64,000 bases of DNA from Lepturacanthus savala (lineage: Eukaryota; Chordata; Actinopteri; Scombriformes; Trichiuridae), in NCBI GenBank assembly GCA_030544235.1, contig CM060470.1, positions 19,160,356 to 19,224,355 of the forward strand, read 5' to 3'. Below the pieces are notes generated by a model, which had not been told where the DNA came from, made no database searches, and saw only the letters and a program-made list of their open reading frames with translations. Position 1 is the first letter of the stretch. Each line of letters starts with the position of its first letter. Shown piece by piece: positions 1-11,060 of the stretch. The position numbers were made by a program, and so were the translations under genes.

Positions 1-789
1 AAATTTAAATTTTAACTAAAAAAGACATAACTGTTGGCTGTTAATGAGCACCTGCATCAATCTGACATCAGCAAAGTAAAAATAAATAAATAAATGTCAC
101 AAAGTGTTCAGAGCAGGTTTAGGTCATAGCAATACAGAAGCAGAATTTGTCCCTTGTACCTGTGAAGGAAACACTGAGGCGACACCTGTTAAAAGTGTTT
201 CCATGTATGTCAGAGCTAGAAGCTGATTGGACCAAGTTAGAGAGAATGAGAGCTGATGGAATCAATCATTGCTGCTTTGTCCATTCAACAGGAAACAAAA
301 TTGTCCCTGTCTTTCTGTTTCTCTCCCTCTGTCTGTCTCTACCTCTCTGTCTCTCTTTGTCTCTGTCTTTCTTTCTCATCCTCTGCCCAGCGATATAAAA
401 ATATTTTGTGTCGTTTTTCGTTTAATATTGAGATTTTACTTGATTCTCTTATTTTATTCCACTGGGAGAAATATTAAACGTATTTCTAATTTGTTCTTGA
501 TTTTAGTAAATTGAAACTGGTTTGAATGAACCAGGTGAAATAAGTCAAAGATCCCTGATCGGTGGACTAATTGATCCACAACACAATGTTTCCCTGATCA
601 GATAAAGTGTGTTAACCTTTGTGTGAACAGTTTATCGCTCAGCAGCCGTAGGAACAAACGTTATTTCATCAATGATATTTCTGTAAATGAGGTTTGATCA
701 GTGCGTCTGCAGCAGGTCTGAGATGAAGATCAGCTGATAGCAGCTGCCTCATTCAGCTGCAGCCTGCTTCTGTCTGAGCAGCAATAGAA
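1..789. other. Unassigned AT-rich sequence
   Basis: No gene seen. A CT/TCTG-rich stretch (about 305-390) explains the short overlapping open frames there. The rest is unremarkable. Confidence 0.6.
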
Positions 790-1240
790 ACTCTTTCATT
801 GACTGGATAATAGTCCTGCTCACACCGTTAATTACTGTGATGGTAAGATATGGAGAGGACACTATACGGATGGTAATTGAAGAGATGTGTGTAACCACCC
901 CCGCCATTATTAATCCACATAATTTCCTCTTTCATTTCAAATTAATTGGAATAAAATGCTTGCTACATTAGCCTCATAATGAAAGGCAATAATCTACAGA
1001 AAAATGTATAAGAGCAAGACCTTCTCCGCAGGTTCAAATTAATTAAATTCCTTTTTAGCCATATTTCATTAAAGCAGCTCAGTATCAGCCACTTCGTCAT
1101 TCTCTGATGAGAGAAGAGAGAACCCAACTGTCAGCGAATTTACTTCCAAATTAATTATTTCAGGCCGATAACCCTTTTCATCTCTTTGACTCACTTTATA
1201 GAAAGAGCCAATTAATTATGTCAAACATGCTCTCTGCTTT
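790..1240. promoter_or_regulatory. Candidate conserved non-coding element, homeodomain-site rich
   Basis: Unique, repeat-free sequence with no long frame. It holds CAAATTAATT three times (938-947, 1035-1044, 1147-1156) and CAATTAATT (1209-1217), plus further TAAT cores. This fits a developmental enhancer bound by LHX/EN-type homeodomains. Conservation itself is not visible from one genome. Confidence 0.45.
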
Positions 1241-1281
1241 ACTCCCAGAGCACAGGCAGGTTGATGGGGATGTTTACTGTA

Positions 1282-1319
<38 letters not shown>

Positions 1320-3338
1320 CGCCCTAATCTCGACACACCTGTCAGGCAAACAGCTCGTTATGGAGGCACTGAGGGCCCGGGCTGGTTTGTCAGGAGTGGG
1401 GAGCTAACAACAATCCAGGGGAACGTGTTGGAGGTGCATAGCTGCACACACACACACACACACTAAACACACACACACACACACACACACTGTCCACTGT
1501 TAGACAATTCACTCAATTAGCTTGCTGCACTCAGCCGCAGCTGTAATGAGAGCAGGAGAGAGGAAGGAGAAGTGGAGGGTCAGCGGATGTTGTTTCTCTT
1601 TGAACATCTTTTGTTGGCGTGTTGTGCTGCAGCGTGTTGTCATGTTTGTGGCGTGTTGTGGTGAATGTACAGAGGGAGTAAACAACAGATGCAAATCAGC
1701 CTGATGAGCGGATGCTGCTATAGTTTATGTTTATGAATGACGAATATGAATGATCTTATAAACTAAATCATTTCAGATCAGACTGGACTCCCCGGGTCTG
1801 GATCTCACACTTAACTTATGTTTCAAATTTTGATCAAGGCTCTGAATAATAAATCGCCAACAACCATCAGGTAAAGTGTCTCATTTCATAATTATGTGCA
1901 GAAATCTGTGCCACCAGAAACTGAGTTTGGAATCTCATAATAAAGTGACTAAAATTCATTTACAAAAAATAAATGTTGCATTTGGGGCAAATATTTTTAT
2001 GCAATTAATTGTGATTAATAAATTACAAAACCTGTAAATAATTTGATATGTTTTAAAATTAATTCCCACTCCTAAAAAATACAATTTCAAATTAAAAATA
2101 TACAATTTCAAATTATGTGATTTAAATTCAGTTTCTGGTGTCCCATATTTCTGCCTGTACTGTCTTTTCTGATTTACTAGCACGTTTGGCTTCTTTCTTT
2201 CTGTTTCCTGCTGTGTCCAGTTCCTTATTTACTTTATTTCTTGTTTCCAGCCTTAGTTGATTGTCTCATTCATATGTGTTGTCTCCCTCACCTGCCTGTA
2301 TATATACAGTATGAGTGTGAGTGTGTGTGTGGGAGAGATGCCTGCAGCTCCTTCACTGTGTATCAGGTGTGTGACAGCAGGTAAGTTCGGGCCTCTCTAC
2401 TCTCCTCGGTGGTGACTGACTGGCATGTGGCGTGACATCAAAATGAGAGTGTGACATCACAGCTGTGTCCACAGGCCTTTGGTGGGGAGTGTCCTGCCCG
2501 AGCTTGTGGCCGCTGCTGTGACACCTGGAAGAATTCACCACTTGCTGATTCATGTGCTGAGATGAAGCCTACAGCTGCAGAGCTAGATCCTGGAGTCTTC
2601 CTTCCTGTCAGGAAAAGAACGTCTGGGACTTCCCGCCCCTCGACCTTGAGGCTGCTGCAAAGGACGCTGCTTTGATGCTGCTATCTCAGGTTATTATGGA
2701 GAGTTGTATTTTTATTTTTTGAAAAACCTAACAGCCACCCAACACTGACCACGTGTTTTCAAAGATGAAGCTTTACTCAGCAGCAAAAGTCAGAACCAAA
2801 TCTCATGCATGGTCTACATTTGACCCGTTTAATTTAAACATCATAACAATACAGCAATGCAACAGGATGATGCTATGACGCTGTGACTATGCTATGACTT
2901 GTGTAAGCATGGCTGCTGCTCTCTACTGTTGTTTTTCTTTCCGACACTAAAGGTCCAGAGTCAGTAAAGTTTCTAAACTTTAGTTTCAGATTCTGTCTGT
3001 GGTTGATTCCAGTTAAAGTTCAGTCAAAGCCTCCAACTCTTATTCCTTATTCTCTTACCTCTGCTGCTAAAGAGCGAATTCTGTTCATAGTCTTGGTGGA
3101 GGATGCTGGATCCTCAGCCATCAGGCTGCTGGTCCCAGAACCAGAAGCTGTCAGGAGGAGCCAGAGGGAATTAAAATGAAACGACAGTGGAAAAGTTACA
3201 ATGAAGCTTTCTCACCTGAGAGAAAATCCTAAAAATCCATGAAGCTAAAAAAAAAAAAATCAGTGTGTGTGTATGTGTGTGTGTATGTGTGTGTGTGTGT
3301 GTGCGCGTGTGCATGCATGCGTGTGTGTGTTTTCGACT
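1241..3338. other. Intergenic; microsatellites and unassigned sequence
   Basis: (GT)n at 1285-1314, (CA)n at 1445-1490, and GT/AT-GT at 3263-3330. Around 1940-2110 a divergent AT-rich repeat resembles 16.74-17.47 kb. 2180-2680 looks like a decayed transposon but I cannot place it. No gene. Confidence 0.55.
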
Positions 3339-3690
3339 GAGTAGAAGTAATTCTCTTTGATTCGTTCCCAGTCACACACCCAAATGAGTTTGGATGAGAA
3401 CACAGCAGGGAGCCTGATGGCCTCCTGAAAGCCGCGGCCCCGTCTCTCTGCATGGAATCACCTCCTCGCTGTTGAATGTGCGATGAATTCGTTCATCGGA
3501 GACATGGAAGTTGATATTCAAAAAACACACGAGTGTAAATTGGAGTCAAAACAAAGGGAAGGAGCCTGCAGGGTAATTTCTACATTCGTCATGCTGCAAC
3601 GTCTCATCAGATCTGAATGAGTTTACAATATCTCACAAACCGGCTTCAGGGCACAAAGATAACGTTGACCTTGAATTTTTCTTAACAGCA
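3339..3690. promoter_or_regulatory. Candidate conserved non-coding element
   Basis: Unique block of mixed composition (GAATTCGTTCATCGG, TGATATTCAAAA and similar) between a GT microsatellite and AT-rich filler. Called from complexity and lack of repeats only. Confidence 0.3.
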
Positions 3691-4950
3691 TTTTTTTTCT
3701 GTATTAACGTGTCTGAATATTGATTCTCAAACACAATAACACATTCAAACACTTTGACTAATACAGAAATAAACAGAAGGCTGCTAATGCTCTGTTGTTA
3801 TTGTGTGTCACGTGTTCCTCATCATGAAGAGTATGGTCATGTTAGTTTATTACGGCTCAAGAGATCCTGTTTTCACTGAGAATGTATAGGAGCTTCTGTT
3901 TCTGGGTAAAGATTTTCTCCTTAGTTCAAGTCATTAGTTGACTAGTTGTCATGATGTCATGAAAGTGAATGATTTAACAGAGTCAGGTTCAGCTCCTGTA
4001 GTCACATGATCTGCGCCTTCTTCACCTCCCTGTTTCTCCTCCACATGTGAAACTGTCCACAGAGCAACGGCAGCAGTAAATAGCAAAGCAGCCAGGTGTT
4101 GTGTCTCTGTGACCTCTGACCTTTACCCATCTCCGGCTTCCCACAGAGTCTGGTGTTGACTGCTGGGAAAGTTCAGGAGGGGTTAGTTTTATTCCTTCAT
4201 CGTCTTTCAGTTAGATGACAGACAATTTGTAGATTTAGGTGAAATTATTACGAATCAGCTTGTCTGGATGTTTGAAATGACAACAAAAAACACGCAGGGA
4301 CAAGTGATACCACTGATCGATCAATAATCAGTGGTGATTGGTTGTCAGCAGCATGACACAGAACCACAGTGGTTTTGCTGCTAGTAACATTACCACTTTG
4401 ATTTTTACCTGTTTTTATACATTCACTATGGACTCTCTGTACAGTCTGGTGCTCTGTGTAGTAATGCTACTTGCAGCATTAACTGTAACATGAGACAAGG
4501 CGACACAAACACCTGCTGGTTTCTCACTGGTATCAGGCTGGTGCAGCTCGGAACAGCTTGTGCAGGTGCTTCAGGGGTCAGAGGTTGAGGGTCTGCAGCG
4601 ACAGGGTGAGGCGGGTCACAGAGTGGGTTTTAAAAGTTGGCCGTTCCCTCTGCTCCCACCAGCTTGTCCTGCTGCCACCTGTTCGGCTGTGGGAGGTTTG
4701 TGGGTGTCCTCAGAGTCAGCAGCAGCAGCTCAGACACTTTCAGGCTGTGGGAGGATATGTGAGGAATCTCCAGACTCTGAGTGTGGTGTCAATATTATAG
4801 AAAGAAAAGCAGAGCAGCAACTGACCTGCTGCTGCACCTGTGAGTGTTTGTCTTTATATAGCTGCATGTTTGTGGTGTGTGTGAGTGTGTGTGTGAGTGT
4901 GTGTGCGGTACTGTGATATATATGTCAAACCGACATATGGGCAGGTTCAC
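3691..4950. other. Unassigned intergenic sequence
   Basis: No gene, no clear repeat family. Overlapping frames of 80-118 aa at 4558-4916 end in GT-rich sequence and lack any domain. Confidence 0.55.
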
Positions 4951-4991
4951 TGCAAACAAGTGAAAATACCTGGTTTTTGATACAATTAAAC

Positions 4992-5324
4992 TAGAGCTGC
5001 AACTATATAGTTAATTAATCTATTGATTATTGAGATGTTTAATTGAATTGTTTGGTTCATAAAATGGTGTAAAATATCGATCACTGTTTCTCAAAGCTGA
5101 AGATTTGCCCTAAAATGTCTTTTTTTGTCCAGACCAATAGTCCACAACCCAAAGATCATCTATTTACTATTTTAAAAGTCTAACGATATCAGAAAATAAT
5201 CAGATTTGAGAAGCTGTAACCAGAGAATTTGTTCATTTTCTTCTTAGAAAATGACTTAGTTTGACTCATTGATTAATGTAATAGTTGGCAATAATTGATA
5301 CATTGACTAATTGTTGCAGCTTTA
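4992..5324. mobile_element. Short inverted-repeat transposon (MITE)
   Basis: Ends TAGAGCTGCAAC and GTTGCAGCTTTA form an imperfect terminal inverted repeat. The body is full of degenerate TTAATC/GATTAGT motifs. A related copy lies near 20.97-21.32 kb, with partial relatives near 41.0 and 56.83 kb. Flanks AATTAAAC and CATTAAAC suggest a 7-8 bp target duplication (hAT-like). It interrupts an older element. Confidence 0.6.
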
Positions 5325-5486
5325 CATTAAACCAATATTGAGTAGAATTATCTTAAATCACTATTCCATTTGTAGATCATTTCATGAGAAAATAACACAT
5401 TGTGTTTGTCTCTTTAAACAAATAAATCATGTTAAACAGGACATTGGTGTAATATGTAAACTACAGTCTCACTAAACATGGATCAT

Positions 5487-5515
5487 ACACACATTCCTCT
5501 GACAGGAATGTGTGT
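5487..5515. other. Perfect 12-bp inverted repeat with paired TEAD-like motifs
   Basis: ACACACATTCCT, 5-bp spacer CTGAC, AGGAATGTGTGT. Each arm contains CATTCCT/AGGAATG, the MCAT/TEAD core. It could be a hairpin or a paired binding site. Confidence 0.6.
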
Positions 5516-5585
5516 TTACTCTCTGCTGTCAGGCCTCAGCTCTGATCCACCACCTGGCCTCTGTCTTAAATTAGCCCCCCCACCA

Positions 5586-5586
<1 letters not shown>

Positions 5587-5627
<41 letters not shown>

Positions 5628-5630
5628 ACA
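5587..5630. repeat. (CA)n microsatellite
   Basis: About 22 units with one A interruption. Confidence 0.95.
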
Positions 5631-5635
5631 TATGC

Positions 5636-6060
5636 TCTGCTCCTTCCTCTCTGATAATCACATTCCAGTCACAACACATTGCTCCTTTCTAATTGTTAAT
5701 ATGCAGGAATGGCTCCAGATTTCTGCTTTAATCTAACGTCTGTTTTGGTCTCAGATTTCAGGCAGTTGAACAAATTGGTCGACACGTCTGCTCCTCTTCC
5801 ATTCATCCATCCTCAAACCATTTTCATCTTGTGTTTGTGACTTGCCTCCTTCTCCCGCATGCCTATCAACAAAACACCAATTTCCTGGGTTGCAGAGTGT
5901 TTCTGTTTCCACGTGTCCACATTCAAATGTGCAGTCTGACAAGTGAGCTGATTCCAGCCTGGACGTCATTAAACTGGATACGTTTAATACTGGCTCCATC
6001 AACAGTGTCTGTTTGCAATGATGCCTACAAGTGGCATCAAATACAAAATACTCATATTCC
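5636..6060. promoter_or_regulatory. Candidate conserved non-coding element
   Basis: Unique sequence with CTAATTGTTAATATGCA, ATGCCTATCAAC and CATTAAACTGG motifs and no repeat. It covers short overlapping open frames on both strands that carry no recognisable domain. Confidence 0.35.
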
Positions 6061-6640
6061 AATCATTTGAATCTGTGGGTGATGTTGAAGAAACTGTAAT
6101 GAATAATGTCAGAAAGCTGACAGAGTTGTTTGTGATGGATTCATGTTGTGAGCTCAGGCTCCACAGGGAAACGCTGACAGTTAATGTCAGGGTCAGATCA
6201 TGTTTCATCAGGAAATCATCACAGTTCCTGTTAAAATCATCAGTGACATGATGTAAAATGTCTGACGTGACGGACAAACAGATCAGTTAACAGTGGTGTC
6301 AAACAGACTCCAACTCCAGATATGAAACAAAGCACTGATCCATTCACCCAACCTTCCTGCTTCTGAGAGAAGAGGAAAGTCGACTGAACTACATCACCGA
6401 CATTTCGGTGACAGAAAGCAACAGCAGACGGACCTACAATGAGCAGCATCAAACCTCAGCAGTGCTCAAGGTTTCTACAGGAATATCAGCTGCTTTTATT
6501 ACCACCAACTCAGTGAGTTTCAGAACATGCTCAGAACATTCAGAACCTGCTGCTGCTGGACTGCAGCTGTCAGACACAGATGTTAAAGACACAGGTACAG
6601 CAGACACATTGACGGCTGCTGATAGATATAGATATAAATA
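6061..6640. other. Unassigned intergenic sequence
   Basis: No gene or repeat family recognised. The open frames of 70-119 aa here run on both strands and extend into the adjacent transposon. Confidence 0.5.
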
Positions 6641-7203
6641 TACAGCTCTGGAAAAAAATAAGAGACCACTGCATTTTTTTTCCGAAATCAGCATCTCTAC
6701 ATGTATTCCAACCATTCCATTCCAGCATCTATTGAATTCCAACACATGTACACCTCATTCTACTTAAAGAGGCACCAGGAGTGGAATAAAGTCACCCAAG
6801 AACAATGGTAAAGACTTGTGGAGAGCATGCCAAGACGCATGGAAGCTGTGGTTAAAAAGGAGGGTTATTGCACCAAATATTGAATCCTGAATTCTTCTTA
6901 AGTGTAAATATTGGTAATATGTTGTTTTAAAATTAATTTGATCTTGTTTCTTTGCATTGTTTGAGGTCTGAAAACATTGTATCTTTTTGTTATTTTGTTA
7001 TTTATTTTTTGTTATATTTGTCATTTTCTGCAAATAAATGCTCTAAATATTAATATTTTTATTTGGAATTTGGCAGAAATGTTGTCAGTAGTTTATAGAC
7101 TCAAACAAAAATGTTCCTTTTGCCAAAACACATACCTTTAAGTAGTAAAATCAGAAAAAAATGATAATTTTACAGTGGTCTCTTAATTTTTTTCAGAGCT
7201 GTA
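6641..7203 (+). mobile_element. Tc1/mariner-type deletion derivative with intact ends
   Basis: Terminal inverted repeats of about 30 bp (TACAGCTCTGGAAAAAA at the left, its near-complement at the right) with TA at both borders, the Tc1/mariner target. Near 6770-6890 is a decayed tail of the transposase (segments reading EQW, RLVESMPRRMEAVVK, GYCTKY, with a stop between). Related copies: 19464-19886 and 59088-59366. Confidence 0.85.
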
Positions 7204-7838
7204 TAAATCCAGTTGCTGCTAAGTAAATAGCCATATAAATATATATGTATAATTACAGAGGCTGCTCATCATTAGCTGTCAGCAGACACAAAGATTATTA
7301 TCTTTTTATCTGCTGCTCTGACCTGTCTCAGGTGGCCCCACAGCCCGGAGCCGCACCGTGCTGATTGGCTGTGGGATAGTGGGCGGGAGCCAAACTCAGC
7401 AAGAGGAAGCTGGGCAACTTTTAATTGTTAATTGATTAATTAATTGTCACTTTACCTAACAATAGATATTTAGGTTTATAAAACTAATGAAGGATAAACT
7501 CCTGATTACTGTAATATGAAAACAAACTCTCCTGCTGGATATCATTAGCACCAGGTGTGTGTGAGCTCAGGGTCAGTTAGTAGATCTGAGGAAAAGGGTT
7601 CTATTGTTGAGGTCTTTGCTCTCTGATAATCTGGACTGGACGTTCTCGGGCTGCTTGTAATTAATGTGTAATATAACGTGCAAATGTTCTCTCTCTCTCT
7701 CTATCTCTCTCTCTTTCTCTTTCCCTTTCTCTCTCTGTGTTTGTGATTATCAACAGTTTGTTTTTATCAGTAGCAGAGAAAGTGCTGTTGTTTTCCTGCT
7801 ATGTGACTAAAGTGGTAAAAACACTGCTGTGGATATAT
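7204..7838. other. Unassigned intergenic sequence with a CT tract
   Basis: A CT-rich tract (about 7689-7735) and otherwise unremarkable sequence. No gene. Confidence 0.5.
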
Positions 7839-7846
7839 ACTCTATA

Positions 7847-8043
7847 CCAGGGCTGCCCAACCCTGCTGCTGGAGAGCTACTGTCCCGCTGGTTTTAGCAG
7901 GACTCCAACACACCTGATTCTAATTATTAACAAGCCCATGCTACTTCATAATGAGTTGATAAACAGAATCAGGTGTGTTGGAGTAAGGAGATTTCTAAAA
8001 CATGCAGGATGGTAGCTCTCCAGGAGCAGGGTTGGGCAGCCCA
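7847..8043. mobile_element. hAT-type MITE with perfect target duplication
   Basis: Fold-back element starting CCAGGGCTGCCCAACCCTG and ending in its near-complement. It is flanked by identical ACTCTATA at 7839-7846 and 8044-8051, the 8-bp duplication typical of hAT insertion. Confidence 0.85.
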
Positions 8044-8084
8044 ACTCTATACTCTCGATATATTATCTGTTACATACTCTATAC

Positions 8085-8281
8085 CAGGGGTCACCAACCC
8101 TGCTCCTGGGGAGATTCCACCCTGCAGGAATCTCCCAACTCCAACACCTGATTCTAATTATCAACTCGTTATCAAGTAGCTGAAGCTTGTCAAGGACTAG
8201 TTAATAATTAGAATCAGGTGTGTTGGAGTGGGGAGATTCCTAAAACCAGCAGGACAGTAGCAGCAGGGTTAGAGACCCCTG
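8085..8281. mobile_element. Second hAT-type MITE
   Basis: Begins CAGGGGTCACCAACCCTG and ends GGGTTAGAGACCCCTG, with internal complementary arms (CACCTGATTCTAATTA and partner). It lies 41 bp after the first MITE and is a related but distinct family. Confidence 0.75.
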
Positions 8282-8294
8282 TTTTAATAATCTT

Positions 8295-8298
<4 letters not shown>

Positions 8299-8348
<50 letters not shown>
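8299..8348. repeat. (AT)n microsatellite
   Basis: About 25 units. Confidence 0.95.
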
Positions 8349-8351
<3 letters not shown>

Positions 8352-8422
8352 TTACTTTATACCGTTATACCGTACTTTATACTGTGTGTTTGATTGGATC
8401 GTAATAGAGAGTGAAGAATGCA

Positions 8423-8718
8423 GAGAGGGGGACACAGTGGAGCAGGGGTTAGCGCTGTTGCGTTACAGCAAGCAGGTCGCAGGTTCAAGACCTCCTTGGT
8501 CTGGGACATTTCTGTGTGGAGTTTGCATATTCTCGTGTCTGCGTGGGTTTTCTCTGGGTTCTCCTGCTTCCTCCCACAGTCCAAAAACATGTTGAGGTTA
8601 ATTGGAGACTCTAAATTGCCCATAGGTGTGAGTGAATGGTGTTGCGCTGGGATTGGCTCCAGCAAACCCCTGCGACCATAATGAGGAATAAGTGGGTATA
8701 GAAGATGAATGAATGAAT
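8423..8718 (+). mobile_element. SINE-like element (tRNA-related head), copy 1
   Basis: The head contains GGGTTAGCGCTGTTGC and a polymerase III box-B-like GGTTCAAGACC. The body contains CCTCCCACAGTCCAAAAACA and TAATTGGAGACTCTAAATTG, and the tail is (GAAT)n. Other copies: 13079-13412, 25254-25633, 48078-48270, 49603-49894. Confidence 0.75.
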
Positions 8719-9540
8719 GCAGAGAGGGTCAGGGACTGAGCTTACATTCTGCCAGTGTGGGTGTGGGTGGGCTGCAGGGCTGAGAGGAAAGAGTGGAGGG
8801 TATACTGTATAGAATATACAGTACAGAGTACAGGTTTCTTCATCAGGAAGATATTTACTATATTATATGAATATATATTTATATTCATATTTCTTTACAG
8901 TTGCTACATCAGAACCATTGCACCTTGTACTGAAAGCTTAGAGATATTATTATAGAGAAATCGTAATGCAGCAGGAGAATATCCAGTCTAAAGAAACAAA
9001 CAAGGACTCAACTCTGAAGTTTACAATTTACATGTTTGTCCTACTGGTTGATAGTGTAACAGCTTCACTGCAGCAGGACTGACAGTCTGAGCAGGAATCG
9101 GACGATCACTGGAGGTGATGAAAGCTGGATCTTGTGCTGCAGCATCTACAAATAGATCAGTTCAGTTTCCCACTGTCCCCTCAGACCCCCTCAGATCAGT
9201 CTCAGCTCAGACTTTACTGTGCATGATCTGACTGTAAATCAACACATGATCACCTGTGGACAGTTGCTGCTGCAGATCTTCTTCTGTCAGACAGAATAGG
9301 CAGAAGATTATAAACCATTCATGTAAATAAAGAATCTGTCCACATTGTTGTTGTAATGGTTGACTTTTGTTCCAGAGGTAAAAGTTTGTTGAGACTCAGT
9401 TCAGATGTTATTGTCACCGCTTCTCTCAGTGAACAGAAACACTGCAAAGATAACTGATTAACACTCCTCATAAATAACTTATTAATTTGCTTTCAGGCGA
9501 ATTCCTTTCAATACGCTAACAATTCATAAGAAGTGTCTCT
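8719..9540. other. Unassigned intergenic sequence
   Basis: No gene and no clear repeat. Confidence 0.55.
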
Positions 9541-10420
9541 CAAATATTTATAAGCCGGGGTAAGTGGGCAATTTGCGCCTAACTAATGACAGGAGCATTC
9601 GCTCTAATTACACCAGTTGAGCTGGGATTAGACAGGTTTTATTTCTTACAGGCCGTTGACTGGCAGCCGCGTCAGCGCCAGCCAGTCGCCGCTGTCAGGG
9701 ATGAAGCCGCCCATTACACGCCACGCTAATAAAAGTGTGTCGTTTAATTAAGGCTAACGCTTCCTCTCATAATAAAGCAGCGCGTTTGAAGAGCGTGCCT
9801 GACGTATCAAGAGATTTGTTCTTACACCCCTGCACGTAATTAATAAGACAACAATATCGCACCGCAGCCGTGGCCCCGCATCCGGCTACAAAACACACAA
9901 AGCTACTAATAAACAATATGGAAATGATATTCCCCGATGACCTCCGGCGGTTTGACGATTCACACGCACACTTGTTCGCAATTCAGGGCGATGCTTATGA
10001 ATACAAGAGCGCTTCAACCTTGTGGAAGTGGCAGCTCAGAACCAACATTTATTTCAGTCCCAGCAGCTCGGAGTCAGACGCACCAACACCCCCCCCCGAT
10101 CCTTGCCAACCAGCCAGACAGAAGGTTATTGCTGATATGGCCGAGCTTTGAGGGCCATTATCAGACAGCACAAACAATTAAGGGTGTCAATAATGAGAGA
10201 ATAAGAGAGGTCTTTTGTGGAGCTCCTTTTGTGGCAGAGGCCCCTTTGGCATGAAAAGACGGAGCCTGTGCTGTCGCCCCCCTCGCTGGTGGCCGATGGA
10301 GTCATTAGCTCCTGATAAGCTCAGGGAAACAGCTCGGATCCAACAAGGGAGGAAAAGGGCTTAAACCCATGGTGCTCTTAACCCAGAAAGATTCTAATGG
10401 AGATCAGAATATGTTATTTT
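9541..10420. promoter_or_regulatory. Candidate ultraconserved-type regulatory block
   Basis: The longest unique, high-complexity block in the desert: homeodomain cores (CTAATTACA, TTTAATTAAGG, GTAATTAATAAG), an OTX-like GGGATTAGA near 9633, a GACTGGC/GCCAGTC hairpin (9658-9687), and GC-rich parts between. The open frames of 93 and 105 aa inside have no domain. It looks like a strong developmental enhancer cluster; conservation is inferred. Confidence 0.5.
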
Positions 10421-10492
10421 ACTGACATCAATATGCCTGAGTGCTGTGGTAGAATCACTGTAAAAACTGCTGTCGCCATCGCAAACAAAAGG

Positions 10493-10757
10493 AACAAGTG
10501 GAAATATCTGGTTTATTGTTCAATCAGTCCACTTCTGAGCAGAATTATCTTGAATTCATTTTGACCTTTTTTATTTCTTTGTGATTTGATTTTTTGTCTT
10601 TTTCATTATAGTGTTTTTTTTACCTCATATTTTTTAATCAAATATTGTTTTTAGAAACAATCTGATCTGATCACCTAATGAAATCAAAGAATTCCAGATA
10701 ATTCTGCTCACTACTGGACAAACTGTTTCAAAAGATAAGACGTTTCAACTTGTTTGG
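10493..10757. mobile_element. Long inverted-repeat MITE
   Basis: The left arm (GGAACAAGTGGAAATATCTG to GAGCAGAATTATCTTGAATTC) is repeated in inverted form on the right (GAATTCCAGATAATTCTGCTC to CAACTTGTTT). Fragments of the same family lie at about 4955-4991 with 5325-5370, and at about 15.68 kb. Confidence 0.6.
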
Positions 10758-10819
10758 TGTTTTTATTTTAATATCCAGAAAAATATTCTGCTTTCATCTA
10801 CTTCTCGTTTCTCTCCGTC

Positions 10820-11060
10820 GTGATTGACAGCTGCATCCGCCAGCCTCGGAGCAGCCAGGCGTTCTCTGGTGTCGCGCTCTGCATGGCCGATCACGGGGGT
10901 CCCGCCCTCGGATCCTGGCTGCCGGGGCCCCGTCGGGGAAGCGCTCAGCCCCCCAACGACACGTTTAGGAAGTAGCGCTGGCCGGTAATTGTCCTGAGCC
11001 AGCGGGAAGGTGGAGGGACACAGGACGGGACAAAGGGAGGAGAGGATGAGCTTTTCATGG
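10820..11060. promoter_or_regulatory. GC-rich unique block
   Basis: GC-rich island (GGCCGATCACGGGGG, GCCGGTAATTGTCCTGAGCC) in AT-rich surroundings, non-coding in all frames. Candidate regulatory element. Confidence 0.3.

Noticed and set aside
8423..8718. Possible tRNA gene from the box-B-like GGTTCAAGACC
   Set aside because: No cloverleaf can be drawn; the long shared body and tail show a SINE-like repeat present five times in the window.
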